A DNA stretch of 64,000 nucleotides from Nectonema munidae (taxonomy: Eukaryota; Nematomorpha; Nectonematoida; Nectonematidae): contig JAUIRK010001021.1 in NCBI GenBank assembly GCA_030549495.1, positions 310,001 through 374,000 on the forward strand. Reading direction: 5' to 3'. Within the stretch, counting starts at the first letter, position 1, and every line of letters begins with the position of its first letter. The notes under the pieces are model-generated. The model made no database searches, was not told the DNA's origin, and worked only from the letters and a program-made list of their open reading frames with translations. This document shows positions 13,020 through 25,269 of the stretch, in pieces. A program made the translations under genes and the position numbers.

Positions 13020-13470
13020 TATAAGTCCTCATTCATTGTTGACGTTAAGCTTAATTATAAATTATATTTAGCAAATACAATCAAGAGATTTATCCAAACT
13101 TGTGTATTTGATTACGTTAATGTACTCTTTCAGTTAGTGTAATCAATAAAGATAAACCATTTAAGATTTAAATTATAAAGAATAGTTTTTAACCGTAAAG
13201 AAAAAGTATATTAAATAGTTATTGTTATAAAAAATATTTGTCCACCTCCCATTCGTAGAAAAATTAGCGGGCCCTTATTGAAATTTCTGGTTACATCAGT
13301 GCTTCTGATCAACGATGGCTTAAATTCTTTTTGACTACTATTTCAAATGAACGCATATTTAATAAAAAAAAATGATTTCAAACATCCTCTAGACTTCATC
13401 TTAAAACAAGGAGGGTAATATTAAAAATCTATTCACAAGCGAAACAAGTATTTTCATTAATTGAAATAAA
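13020..13470 (+). repeat. Right-end fragment of the 3.1-kb dispersed repeat (third copy)
   Basis: Matches the right ends of the copies at 36.4 and 52.8 kb: TAAAAAATATTTG, CTTCTGATCAA, CTTAAAACAAGGAGGGTAAT and AAAATCTATTCACAAG. It is more diverged than the other two. A faint further match to the family (CTCCTTTATCGACGGG) is seen at about 437-452. Confidence 0.6.
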
Positions 13471-13474
13471 GATC

Positions 13475-14090
13475 AAATTAATTCCATATACATAAAAATA
13501 AACACACAAATGGCAGATTTAGAGGAAATAGAGGCAATGAAATATAGGCCCATACCACTTTCCCCTGAATTAGTGAGCATATTGGTGTAAAATTGATTAT
13601 GTGGATGAAAGCTTTGCGTGATATAAGTAATAGTCTTAATAGGCCTTGGTTTACAATGCTTTAGTATTTTATATGCGTGGATGAGGTTGGGAAGAATAAT
13701 CAAAATAAAGTAGGCTTAGATACTATAAGGTCTCATTTAGATCCAGGATCTAACCTTCATTACTCGTATTTTAATACAAACTGTCCAATCCTGCCTTCTC
13801 TATGGAAGCAAATATTTTCCTCAGTGGGGAGCAGTGAGAAGTTTTTCAGGGAATTAGATTTTTATTGAAAACATATTGTCTAAAATTTAGTGGCCAAAAA
13901 ATCTAATTGTTTTTATTTCCTCACCACACAGGAAAATCGAAAGAATATAAAAGAAAGAAAAATTCAAATTTATTGGGAAGAGGTAGAAGTGAGCGCCGAT
14001 GGGCTTTCACTTGCGAGATGTACACGTTATGACTAGTATTTGTCTACACAATGATGGCTACTCATAAAAAACCTTCTGTAATAATACAAA
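13475..14090. other. Unassigned DNA
   Basis: Slightly less AT-rich. Short frames on both strands (13473-13703, 13677-13868) show no recognisable motif. Confidence 0.4.
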
Positions 14091-14094
14091 CCTT

Positions 14095-14265
14095 AAAATA
14101 TTGCATGCAGAAACAAGAATTTCTCTATATCTTTAAGACATCTTACGAGGGAACATTATCTAGACCCTAAGGTTCGATACAGAATGAAAATCTATTTGCT
14201 CTTAGTTTGACATAAGCAGTACAAGTAAGTCTTCTAGAGGAAAACACCCCAAAGTACTAAACTTT
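14095..14265 (+). mobile_element. tRNA-derived SINE, family S1, degenerate
   Basis: B box GGTTCGATAC at 14171-14180, then TAGTTTGACATAAGC, which also occurs in the 12.1-kb copy, and GGAAAACACCCCAAAGTAC at the tail. The head is worn. Confidence 0.55.
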
Positions 14266-14849
14266 TCTTTAATAATTTTACCAAAAAATGATTATAACTA
14301 ATTCTAAATTACCTGGAATAGAGATAATTTTGAAATTAATTCCGTGGATAAATATACATCAATCTAAAATAGATCTTTATAGAAAAATAAAATTACAGCA
14401 AGCTACAATTTACCTCTTTTATTAGTTTGTCTTCAATATTCATTTTTTGAATATAAATTCCTTTTAAAACTAAGGCAAAAAAAAATCAAAATTATAATAA
14501 TAAAATTTACTCAAAAATGTACATTTTTTACTTTTATTATATTAGATCTGTTGAGTTTTGCCTAGACAGAAAATCTTCCTTTATGGCTGTGCAATTATGT
14601 CTTTTTGATTAAAATAATTAGCATTTATTTCAATGTATTGTAAAATAATTGAAACACCTAATCAATTTATCAAATACTTTTTATCTCATTTAAATCATGC
14701 TTCTATTTGAAGAAATATTATAAGAATATTTTATAGGACAATAGAAAATATGATAGAAACTTTGAAGAAATTTTTAAACATTTTGATTGAAAATATCATA
14801 TTGATGAGAATCTTAAGTTTGGTTCATCCAATCGCAATATTTTATCTTT

Positions 14850-17030
14850 GAATTCGCAGTTTCTTCGTTTCAAATTTGTGGTTAGTGTTGTCTATTGAGT
14901 TTTGAAGTATAACTCAGATTAACTTTTTCATCTAATTGCTTTTCAAGAGACCTGGCTCTCATATACTTATTTTAATAATAATAATTTGATTCTTGATGAA
15001 TATGCTCATATCTTCAAAAGAGACTACTCATCGTGATCTAGCTTTTTAAATAGATGAAGATGTTACCTTCGAAATTATCCCTCTAAAGCTTACTTCTACA
15101 AACTGGGAGATATTTGATCAATATAGAAACGTACGAGAATGTGTTCATAATGTGTATCGACAAACAATATGTTCGAAAAGATATTACTCTATCTTTTTTG
15201 ACGAGTTTTCTACATTTCTACATTTAATAAAAAAGTTCAAGAACAATATTGTACTAGATTTAAAAAAAAATTTAAATATCATAAATTCGATAGCCACAAA
15301 ATCGCTGTTTGAGATGTTGCTTTCTTTGGGGTACTCCCCAACAATAAACTAGACAACCAGAACGATGTCTGGAACACAGATCGATAATATTTTTTTTCTA
15401 ACCAACTTAGTCATTGTAGATCAGAAATTATACCATCAAGTCCGCCTGAACATCTCATTTGGGTTGTTGTCAACTCGAAATAACTGTTTTATTAATAAAA
15501 TAATTGTCGATTTTAATATGCTTTTGATAAACTTAAGAAGGGGAAAGGCTCAACTGATTCAAGTCTAAGCATTGACTCTCTAGCTAATAATTTCCTATAT
15601 AATCGAATTCTCACATTCAACAAACACGGTATCGTTTCATAAATAGAATAAATATAAGCGTAAATTTAACAGCTGGATGACTGATTATCTTTTAGTCATG
15701 CTTAAAGAGACTTTTTAAATAGCATTTGGTGAGCCAAGAAAAAAAATTTTGAGAAGGTATTCTCAAAGAGTATAAATAATATCAAAAATAGATGTAAGGA
15801 AATAAATTAACTTAGGAATGGCAATAAATTGAGTAAGGTTAATATTAAAGTTGAAGGTAAATCATCTCACGATATAAGGTTACCTATATTGTTTCGTTCA
15901 TTTTTCTTTAAAATCTTAAATTACTCTAGAATGAACGGTCTGTTAATCTTTTGAATTTCTCTTTTGATTAAAATTTTACTTTCAATGAAATCTCTGTAAA
16001 TGACATTCCTTTAAGTATAAACTCTTTAAGAAATAGCAATAGTTCTGATTTTTATTGCCATACTGCCAAACTTATCAAATCCATTGCTCCTCTCATAAAT
16101 ATCATATGTTGTCCAATAAGATATTTTTTAACAAGGGATTTTATGAAGGTGTTTTTTCTGAAATATTCAAAGTCAGTAAAGTTATCCTCATATCTAAGAA
16201 GGGTAACAGGTATTACATGCAAAATTATAGAGCAATTTCCATCGTTCCGATTTTATTTAAAATTTTCGATAGAACTACTTATGATAATATATAAAATTAT
16301 TTTGAATATAATAATAATTTATTTTCTTCATCTCAGTTTGGCTTCCTTAAATTACATTCAATAGAAAAACTTCACCCAATTTTTATCAACAATGTCATTA
16401 CCTTTTTGAAAAACAAACAAGGCTGCTTAGGTATTTTTCTGTATTTTAAAAATTCTTTCGATTCTCTTTCGATTCCATTGCTATGCTAAAATTATTTAAT
16501 TTACAAACTCAGCTTTACTTGCGGTAAACTAATTGAAAGTTTTCAAACTGAAAGATATTTTTAAATTTCCATCAACACTTTTAATTATTAATTATTAACA
16601 CTTTACGACATCTAACGTACAGTATTATCAATTGAGGATGTTGTAATCTTACAAGTCTCTTAACTCAACAGAAAAAGGCTGTTCGAATAATTTTCAATCT
16701 AAATTACAATTCACATACTTCCAAATTTTTCCAACAGAATAAAATTCTTAGGATCTCATATATCTACAACAAACAACTTTGTCTTTTTATTTGGAAAGCT
16801 CTTCATGGTTATTTACCACGATTCATAATTGATTGGCTTTAAAATCTTCTCATAAATCTTTGAACTTTAGGTTAATCAAAATATGGAACACTTTCCTTAA
16901 CTCTTTCCTAGAATTAGATTGTTCCCTTCAAACTTTAAAATATAAATTAACTCTACATTTTATTTCTAATTATGAAGATTGCTGTACTATATTAAACAGT
17001 TATATTTGTTACAATTTTTAAATTACTTAG
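14850..17030 (+). mobile_element. LINE relic, CR1/L2/Daphne-like group
   Basis: Order fits a LINE ORF2. The endonuclease box FQETWL is near 14945. NVYRQTI and the TLIDNIFF-like SGTQIDNIFFL are near 15370. RT pieces are VSKVILISKKGNRYYMQNYR and SIVPILFKIF (16170-16270), SQFGFLKLHS (16335) and a FKNSFDS piece. The C-terminal QKKAVRIIFNLNYNSHT is near 16675. There are many stops, so it is an old copy. It converges tail to tail with the better LINE that ends at about 17029 on the other strand. Confidence 0.75.
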
Positions 17031-17256
17031 AGAGAGAGAGAGAAAATTTATTGTAAAAAATAAGTTTGTTACACAAAAAAAACAAAAGTTTTATATATTT
17101 TTTTTCAACATTCTTTATAATTGTATATAAGCATAATAGTAAAAAAAATCAATAGCCAAAAATGGCCGTTATTAGATTTTTTTTCAATTAAATATGTGTA
17201 TTTTCTGATGGTGTTAGTAAAAACATAAAAGTTCACATTTGAGTGAAAAGCTTAAT

Positions 17257-18779
17257 TTATACATCATAAAGGTTTAGGAAATGGTTTTTAATCCTTTTTT
17301 TGAATGAAGGTAAAGATAAGTCTAGGTTTTCAAAAAGAAGTTTATTATCGACAAAAAATTCATTTGATTTTTTTAAAATTGAAACTTTAGAACCTTTTAG
17401 CCTGTAATCTATCCTTTTGGGTTCCATTGAATGTCTTGTAAAATATGCAGGTGTTGCATTGTAGTTTATTAATGACCCAAAAACATTGTTCAAAATACCA
17501 TTAAAGTTTTTGAAGAGAAAAACCGCAATTTTTTGTTTAAAAATGTCCTCTAAATTCAACAAACTATTCTGATAAAATATTGTTTTAGTATGATCTGTTC
17601 TGTTCAGATTGAATATTACTCTCAAAGCGCGTTTTTGAAGAATTTCAATACGTTTTTTCCCATGAGGAAACCAATTGACAATACTATAATTGATGTAGGA
17701 GATAAACAATTGTTTGTATATTAGAAATTTAACATTCAAAGGAAAAATATTTTTAGTACTAAATAAAATACCAATGACTCAATTCAAATTGAGAGCAAGT
17801 CGGTCAATATGCTCATTAAACTTTAACCTATTGTTTAACATTAACCCAAGCACATTAATACATCTTACTTCATTTATTCCAGTATGTTTTAGAAAACTAT
17901 AGTTTTTGTTCTTTTTCGAAATGATCATACATTGTGATTTCTGCTTGTTTAGGAGGAAGTTGTTAAGATTACACCATTCATAGATCATGTTTAATTCTTC
18001 GTTTAAAGTATCTAAATCGAACTTTTGACCATTTTTGATTCTTGACAAAGGAAAGTATGCGCATATGTCATCCGCGAAAAGAAGAAAATTGAAAAAATTT
18101 GAAACATAAAAAATACTGTTCATTGCTATGTTGAAAAGAATGGGTCCTAAAATGGATCCTTGTGGGACACCATTTTGGAGAGATAATTTTGTTGACAAAA
18201 CATGATTTACCATAACTTTTTGGGATCTATTTTTCAGATATGAAGTAAAGTGGAGAAGAGAATTATTACTCAAATTACAGTCGTATAGATTTTTGATAAT
18301 GGATGAGTGGTTTACTCTGTTGAAGGCTTTGGAAAGATCAAAAAAGAAAAGTACTGCATCATCTTTATTTTCAACAATTTCTACCATCCTTTGGATTAGG
18401 TAAGAGTGGAAAGCTTCAGTTAAGTAGTGTTCTCTGAATCCAAATTGATTATCATGAAAGTAGTTTAATGAATTCACGTAAGTTTTCAATTGACAGTGAA
18501 GAAACTGTTCAAATATTTTTGAGAGTGTAGGAATTATAGAAACTGGTCTATAGTTATCAACTGAGTTTTTATCATTTTTTTTATAAATTGGCACAACCTT
18601 TTGGAGCTTTAGAACACTAGGAAAAATAGAAGTTTTCAAAGAAAAATTTATGGCATAGCATAAAGCTGTACAAATGTTGTACTTTATTTTTTTATATGAT
18701 TAATTGAAATGCCATATATATCTTTAGTCTCTTTTTTTTTCATTTTATCAATAATCTATAATATAAAGATTGCAAGCGA

Positions 18780-18780
<1 letters not shown>
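17257..18780 (-). CDS. LINE ORF2, reverse transcriptase half
   Basis: RT of the CR1/L2 kind: KDIYGISIN and PIYKKNDKNSVDNYRPVSII, then FFFDLSKAFNRVNH, QNGVPQGSILGPILFNI, the catalytic LLFADDICAYF, the thumb region IYEWCNLNNFLLNKQKSQ, and after an in-frame TGA (17779-17781) the C-terminal ILQKRALRVIFNLNRTDHT. The frame ends at 17257. A one-base difference in a seven-A run near 18690 separates the KDIYGIS start from the main frame. Confidence 0.85.

Positions 18781-18782
<2 letters not shown>

Positions 18783-18811
<29 letters not shown>
18783..18811. repeat. (TA)n microsatellite
   Basis: Uninterrupted TA repeat of about 14 units at the left edge of the insert in the LINE. Confidence 0.95.
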
Positions 18812-18812
<1 letters not shown>

Positions 18813-21649
18813 CATTTTTCCGCATTTTTCCACTTTGAGCTGAAATTTTTGTGTGATGAAGGGGGGTTTTGAAATTTTTTTTTATCCACACCTACCTTAT
18901 TTTGGATTCTGAGTTTGATGGTGATAGTCACGTGACCCCAAATTGAGGTCAATGACCCGAGTCAGAAAACCAAATTTTTCGATTTTCGTGTTACGACTTT
19001 TTTTTATAAAAAATTTTTTTATGCAATTAAAGTAGACATATGTATGAATATTAATTGACAAAAAAATTTCAGAAAATTTTTTTAAATTTTCGTTAATTGC
19101 GTCTCAAAAATCCGAATTTCAACATTTTTGATCTAATTTTGCTAAAAAACTAAAATTTATTTTTTTCTAATATTTTTATAAAAGGATGCAGATTGAGTGA
19201 TATTTTATGCTAATATTTGAAATTTTTGAAAAATATTTAGTTTTCATATGTTTTTTCCCTATTTTCACTTTTTGGCGTTAAAAAATGACGTCAATTTTAC
19301 CCCATGAAAATTTTGATCCAATTTTGCGAAAAATTGGAGGCCTAAAATAAAAATGACATCCTCTTTTATTTTTGTGCCCAACTCTTTCTCTACATGTTGA
19401 TGTAAAAAAAAATTATATTTGTTGCATAAAATTTTCGGCAAAATGACTCCAAACAAGGTAACTTTGACAAATTTTTCGATTTTTTTTAATTTGGTTAAAA
19501 ATATAAAAAAAAATATTTTTTTCTAAAATAAATTACATAATCGTGTTCTAAATATATGAAATAATAAATAAATGTTAAAAAAATTTTTTTTTATTATTTT
19601 ATAAATGTTTTGGATCGGTCTGCATAAATTTAAATTTGGACGTTTTTGATTGGCTAATATTTGGAAAATAATATATTTATATTTCAAATTTTTACATTAA
19701 GAGGTGTATAATAGTTTGAATTTTAACATAAAACTTTAAATTTTTGAAAAATTTTTTTTTTGTTTATTTATTTTCAATTTTATATTTTTGGGGTTAAAAA
19801 TTGGTGTAAAATAGATGTTATATTTCTTTTTTACAAAATGTTTACAATTTTAATTAAAAAATTTTCTTTTATATTTATAAAGCTTTCTTTTCTCTACAAT
19901 TTAGTTGAAAAAATTTTACATTTACGTTATTCAATTTTTCTGCAAGGAGTTAGCCGTATAGAGTACACAAAAATGTTTAACTTAAAACTGATTATTATAT
20001 CCAATTTCTACAAAAATAAAAACTTTTTTGAATTATTTTTTCATTAAATCATTCTATATGGTTTATATTTAAAGATTTTAATTTCACTTTTTTAAAAAAA
20101 AATTTTTTAAGACTCTTTTTTTATTTTATATACACAAGTCATGCCCGAATTTAAGTAAAAATTAACTTGAAACAAATTTTTAACATTTTTTCAAAATATT
20201 TTTCATTTTCAAAATGAGCCCATCTTAAAGAACATCCTTTTACCTATATTTTATAAGTTATAACTTTTTTGAAAAAATATAAAAATAAATTTTTATAAGC
20301 CTTTGAACAATGACCACAATTTTCCTATTTTTCACGATATTTTAGTGTGTAAAATGAATATTTACATATTTTTTTCCATTTTTTTTGCATATTCATAAAA
20401 TTTAACTGATATTTAAACATACTAAGATGAAAAAATTTGAAAATATATTTTTTTATTTTTTTTAAAAATTGTAAGGGGTGACCCCTACAAAATTTTCGAA
20501 AAATTTCAAACTTATCCAATTTTCTATTTTAATACCACATTTTAAAGGAAATTTTATACTGATCACGAAAATGTAAAAATATTTTAAATTAAAAAATTTT
20601 TAAATACTTTTTTTAGCCTTTGAACTTGAAAAAATGACAAAAAATCCAACTTTGACCTCAAAAAAAATTAAAAAATCAATCGTTTAATTTCAAACAAAAT
20701 ACATATTCGGAATCAGCGTATCAAAATCTATTAGAATACGTTTTAAAAATTTTGAATTTTCCATTTTTTTAATTTTCGATTTTTCAGACCCTTTCAAACT
20801 GCCTCAAAATTATGACTTCACATATATTCACCAAAAAAGCAAGTTTTATATATTTTCAGAATCCTCTTATCATTCTAAACAACAATATTAACTTTATTTT
20901 ACCATAAATGTCTTTATTCAAAAAAATTCATATATATTTGTATATTTTGTGTATACGTGTATAATGTACTTATTTTAACCAATCAAAAAAATTCATTTGC
21001 ATTAAAAAAAAATTTCATTCTCAATATATCCAATTCAATTAATGGCTGATGGGTTTATTTTTTCTTCTCAGGAAAGATAATAATAAATTTGTATGTTACT
21101 ATTTCAAATCTATATTTTTAATAAAACAAGATTCTTTATTAAAGTTGTTTTTTTAATCTATAAATTTTGTTATTTAGATTTCTATAAATTGATACCTACT
21201 ATTGATAATTTTTAAATAACTAAAGTTTTATTAATAGATTTCTTTAAAATCTAAATTATTTTTCAATAATAGATTTCTATAATCTAAATTATTTAGTTTA
21301 TAAATTTAATTTTTCTAAACTCTATTATTTAAAAATTTAATTTTTAAGTATAATAGATTTAAATCTATTTTTATTTAAATAAATAGGTCTATCTACTTTT
21401 GGTTAAGATTTTATATAGAATACATATAATTTATTTATATTGTCTGCTTTAATTTATTTTTAATGATAATCTAATTTGCTAATCCGTTATTTTAAAATAT
21501 AATTAAAGCTGTTCTAGATTTTATATAGTAATTTTTTAATATTTCCTTTAATTTATTTTTAATAATAATCTAATTTATTTCTTTATTTTTAAATAAGTAA
21601 TGGTCTTTAATATTTTATGTATTAAGTTTTCATATATTTTTTATCTTTG

Positions 21650-22470
21650 TGGGTACCAATGATCTTTACTTCTACTAATGATCTTTCAAGGTGAATAACA
21701 ATGTACGGGCGTACAAATGATCTTTACGGGGTACAAATGATTTTTACGGGGGTACCAATGATTTTTACGGGGGTAATAATGATTTTTACGGGGTAATAAT
21801 GATTTTTACGGGGGTACCAATGATCTTTTATGTGGGTACCAATGATCTTTTATGTGGGTACCAATGATCTTTACGGGTATTTATGATCTTTACGGGTACT
21901 TATGATCTTTACGGGTACCAATGATCTTTACGGGTACCAATGATCTTTTCGGCGGGTACCAATGATCTTTTCGGCCGGTACCAATGATTTTTACGGGGGT
22001 ACCAATGATTTTTACGGGTACCAATGATTTTTACGGGGGTACCAATGATCTTTACGGGTTCATTGATGGTATCTATAATCCAGGTACTAATGATCTTTTG
22101 AGTGTACCTAGAATCCCAGTACCAATGATATTTAAGGGAACCTAGAATCACGTTGGTACCAATGATCTTTAACAGGATCTAGAATCACGGGAGTACCCAT
22201 GATTTTTAACAGGACCTAGAATCACAGTACTAATGATCTTTAACAAGACCTAGAATCATGCGGTACCAATGATCTTTAACTGGACCTAGAGTTTTACCAA
22301 TGATCTTTAACTGGACCTAGAATTTTACCGATGATATTTAAGTGGACCTAGAATTTTACCAATGATCTTTAAGTGGACCTAGAATTTTACCAATGATATT
22401 TAAGTGGACCTAGAATTTTACCAATGATATTTAAGTGGACCTAGAATTTTACCAATGATCTTTAAGTGGA
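21650..22470. repeat. Tandem array, 20-bp GGTACCAATGATCTTTACGG unit changing to 31-bp unit
   Basis: From 21650 to about 22080 the unit is close to GGTACCAATGATCTTTACGG with length slips. From about 22090 the spacer lengthens, and from 22280 to 22470 the units are 31 bp, keeping ACCAATGATCTTTAA and adding TGGACCTAGAATTTT. The whole array lies within the insert in the LINE. An open frame across 21909-22151 is only the translated repeat. Confidence 0.92.
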
Positions 22471-23978
22471 CCTAGATTTTTGAGACCTAGAATCCTACGT
22501 CTCGAGCGAAGCGAGAGACAAACACAGGACCGTCTAGTAGATAATAATGATTCATTTGTACAAAGCTCGAACTCAATGGTTTCTGTTCTATTGTCAAAAG
22601 AAGGCAAATATGGTTCTGAAGGAAAACTATTATGTGCTGAAGCAAAGTTTTTATTGAACTTCTCAGCTAAAATATCATCATCAATATATTTGTCACCTTC
22701 TTTTATATGTATATATTTCTTATCATCACCTTTCAAAACCCTATTGATGTTAGCCCAAGTTTTTTGCGTTGAACTGTAGTTTGAAAACTTATCTAGATAA
22801 AATTTATATTTTAAACGTCTTATCTTATACTTGATGCGGTTTCTTAAGAAAATATATTCATTTTTAATGCATAAATTACCGTTTTTTTTCCATTTCTGAA
22901 AAAGTTTGTCACGCAGTTTAATCATGTCCATAACCTCAGATGTTATCCAAGAATTGAACTTATATTTGTATTTATTTTTTCTAATTTCAACAGAGGAAGT
23001 GCATCTTTTAATCATATTCCATATTTTGAGAGTTAACTGATCAAAAAGCTTGCTTGAATCATTTTCAGATAGCTCAATAAGTGAAACCCAGTTTACTTGT
23101 GCGGATAATGTAGTAAACATCTTATTATCGAACTTTTCAAAAAAATACTTCTTGTTTGCTTTTTCCATAGTAAAATCAAGAGATAGAAGAATAGGAATAT
23201 GATCGGAGAAAAACGTCATACAATTATAGGCCTCATAGCTAACAACGTCATTATTCAAGAAAAAATTATCAATCAAAGTATTATATTGACAGCGCGTGGG
23301 GAATGTAATTGTAGGGACAAGTGAGCTAGCAACAATTAAACTATAAAACTTATGGGTTAAAAAATTGTCAAGCTTTAATAGATCAAAGTTAAAGTCTCCA
23401 CAAAAAATATTAAAGTTATTCCTATTTACACCAAAAATTAAATTTTCAAAAAAAGAGAAAAATACATGCAACAGTTCCTTATTTGTAGACGGTAGTCTGT
23501 AAATGTTATGAATGGTGACTTTTTTGAAACCAGGTAACTCAAGAGTTATACCCTGATACTCAAATGAATTTTTGAAATATTGACTGTTTTCAACTTTATA
23601 ATTTACATTCTCTTTCACAAAAAACAAGAGACCACCATGCTTAGAACTCTGTTTTGGAAAACTAAGTGTAATATAGTTGGGTAAATGAAAGCAAGTTTCA
23701 GTATCATCTAGCCATGTTTCTTGTAGACATATGACAGTCAAAGGTTTAAGCATACATAAGTATAAATTATTTAAAAAAATTTCGAAGTCATTAAATTTGC
23801 TAGTTAAAAACTGTGTGTTTAAAGACAGAATATTCAAATCATATAAGCAATCTAGTTTTGAGTTTAAATACACCCTCTGTGAACTTTTTAGTTTACTAAC
23901 AGAATCAAAAAAAAAGTCATTATAGATACTAAAATTTTTACTGTCGTCAGTCATTACATTCTGTGATTCTTTTAACAT
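22449..23978 (-). CDS. LINE ORF2, endonuclease half
   Basis: Uninterrupted 509-codon frame carrying an APE-type endonuclease: LSLNTQ (51-56), LQETWL (85-90), HNIYR (157-161), CGDFNFD (193-199), TLIDNFF (234-240) and SDH (258-260), all key catalytic positions present. Then the linker to the RT (SWITSEVMDMIKLRDKLFQK, ANINRVLKG). The last about 30 codons are not LINE: from about residue 480 they read the flank and first units of the tandem repeat insert. Confidence 0.85.
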   Translation of the reverse strand: MLKESQNVMTDDSKNFSIYNDFFFDSVSKLKSSQRVYLNSKLDCLYDLNILSLNTQFLTSKFNDFEIFLNNLYLCMLKPLTVICLQETWLDDTETCFHLPNYITLSFPKQSSKHGGLLFFVKENVNYKVENSQYFKNSFEYQGITLELPGFKKVTIHNIYRLPSTNKELLHVFFSFFENLIFGVNRNNFNIFCGDFNFDLLKLDNFLTHKFYSLIVASSLVPTITFPTRCQYNTLIDNFFLNNDVVSYEAYNCMTFFSDHIPILLSLDFTMEKANKKYFFEKFDNKMFTTLSAQVNWVSLIELSENDSSKLFDQLTLKIWNMIKRCTSSVEIRKNKYKYKFNSWITSEVMDMIKLRDKLFQKWKKNGNLCIKNEYIFLRNRIKYKIRRLKYKFYLDKFSNYSSTQKTWANINRVLKGDDKKYIHIKEGDKYIDDDILAEKFNKNFASAHNSFPSEPYLPSFDNRTETIEFELCTNESLLSTRRSCVCLSLRSRRRILGLKNLGPLKDHW

Positions 23979-25130
23979 AATCCAATTCCTTCATAACATA
24001 AGGACAGGAGTAACTCATTGCAGAATGGTTCAAAGAGTCTTTGCCATTTTTATCACACGTAGCGCATTTATATCTTGACGTATCATTTTTATTAGGACAT
24101 ACTAGAGATTTGTGTTCTAATGAACAAAACTTACAGACGCATTTCTTTTCACATTTAGAGGAAGTATGTCCAAAGAAAAGGCAGTTGCCACATTGAATAT
24201 GTGAAAAAAAAGTCTGCATTTCAATACTTGCATCATAAAGAAAAATGAAAAATCATTTTTTTTAATGTAAGAAAATATTTCAGCTGAAACTTTCAAAACT
24301 ACAATTTTTAAATTGCTGTTCAAATCTTTTGAGAAAAGAAACTTGAACGTTTTGTCTTGTTCTACAAATTCTTTGATCTTTTCATTTTTGTCTTTAATCA
24401 AATTTATTATGGATTCATTCAAAATATCTTTGGAAATAACAAAAGAAATTTTTGGTAACAAGACTTTTGTTTTCACTGCTTTCAAATCTTTTTCCTTAGA
24501 CAGCAAGCTTTCTGCTTTAACCAAATTTTCGTTGTTAGGAAAGCGAAGTCTGATGGTTTTTTTAGTAGGTTTATTGGATAACACTTTAACATTGCCAAGA
24601 AGTGTAGCAGTTTTTTGCGTAACTTGTTCTAAATTTAATTGATCTGATTTGATGTATAGAGTATTTATATTATTCCTTTTGGGAATTTTTGCCACTTCAG
24701 CGTAAGTTTGAGTAGAACTTCGTGAATTGGAAACTTTTTTAGGATTAATATCCAAGCTATTTTTCAGTAATTGAATTACTTTATTCTGCTCCTCAATTTT
24801 CTCTTTTAGATTTAAAGTTACATTATTCTGTTCTTCAATTTGTTTTTGGATCACTTTATTTTGTTCTTCAACTTTGTCTTTCAGGGCAGTAAAAATTATC
24901 ATCATACTTATAGGCGAAGGATTATCAGCATTACGACATGTTTGACAATGCCATTTAATCCCTTGTTTGTTATACTTATCTAATACTTTAAATAAGGAGT
25001 TATTAAAATTTTGACATGTAAAACAAACCCATCTCCAGTAGGAATCGCATTTAACTAACTCTTCGGAGGATTTTAAGCAATCTTCGCATTTCCATGAAGT
25101 GTCACTTTCCATAAGAAAAATGAAACACAA
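23947..25130 (-). CDS. LINE ORF1: PHD-like finger, coiled coil, zinc knuckles
   Basis: RNA-binding partner protein of the LINE. The start MESDTSWKCEDC is at about 25111. The N-terminal Cys-rich domain has the spacing of a PHD/RING-like finger (C-x2-C, CDSYW.WVCFTC, WHCQTC). A repeated EEQNKVIQ heptad coiled coil follows. The middle domain has NLEQVTQKTATLLGNVKVLS and TIRLRFPNNENLVKAESLL. The C-terminal knuckles read CGNCLFFGHTSSKC, CVCKFC and CATC. The first part (to 24117) and the knuckle part (24219-23947) are in different frames because of a one-base shift at a run of A near 24245. The end overlaps the start of ORF2. Confidence 0.8.
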
Positions 25131-25269
25131 GGTAGCAAGTGGAATGAAAGAGAATATTATAGATCTCGAATTTCAATTTAATAGAAAATAAATAATTGAC
25201 AAACAGAAAAAAATTTTTACTATTTAAAAATTTTTATAAAATTATATATTTTTACTTTAACGACATTTT

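Larger units (their letters stand above)
18783..22540. mobile_element. 3.7-kb insert splitting the LINE, type unknown
   Basis: Bounded by the two halves of ORF2. The left edge begins with a TA microsatellite (18783-18811). The interior (18.8-21.6 kb) is very AT-rich with long T and A runs, no credible frame, and a CACGTGACC-containing stretch near 18930. The right end is the GGTACC tandem array and a small palindrome CTCGAGCGAAGCGAGAG (22501-22517). I could not find matching target duplications or inverted ends, so it may be a nonautonomous transposon, an expanded satellite, or several events. Confidence 0.55.
17029..25250 (-). mobile_element. LINE, CR1/L2/Daphne-like, both ORFs largely preserved, split by an insert
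   Basis: Reading leftward: ORF1 (25130-23947), ORF2 endonuclease half (23978 to about 22510), a foreign insert (about 22540-18783), and ORF2 RT half (about 18780-17257). The 3' end is AATAAATTTT then a (CT)n tail at 17029-17044. The split falls between '...CTNESLLS' and '..IIDKMKKKETKDIYGIS', adjacent in relatives, so this is one element interrupted. Besides the insert I see few lesions: a one-base shift near 24245 in ORF1, a one-base shift in a run of A at about 18690, and an in-frame TGA at 17779-17781. That makes it the youngest LINE in the window. The 5' edge is uncertain (25130-25300). Confidence 0.85.

Noticed and set aside
21909-22151. Frame of 80 codons with repeated KIIGT/NHWYP
   Set aside because: Direct translation of the 20-bp tandem array.
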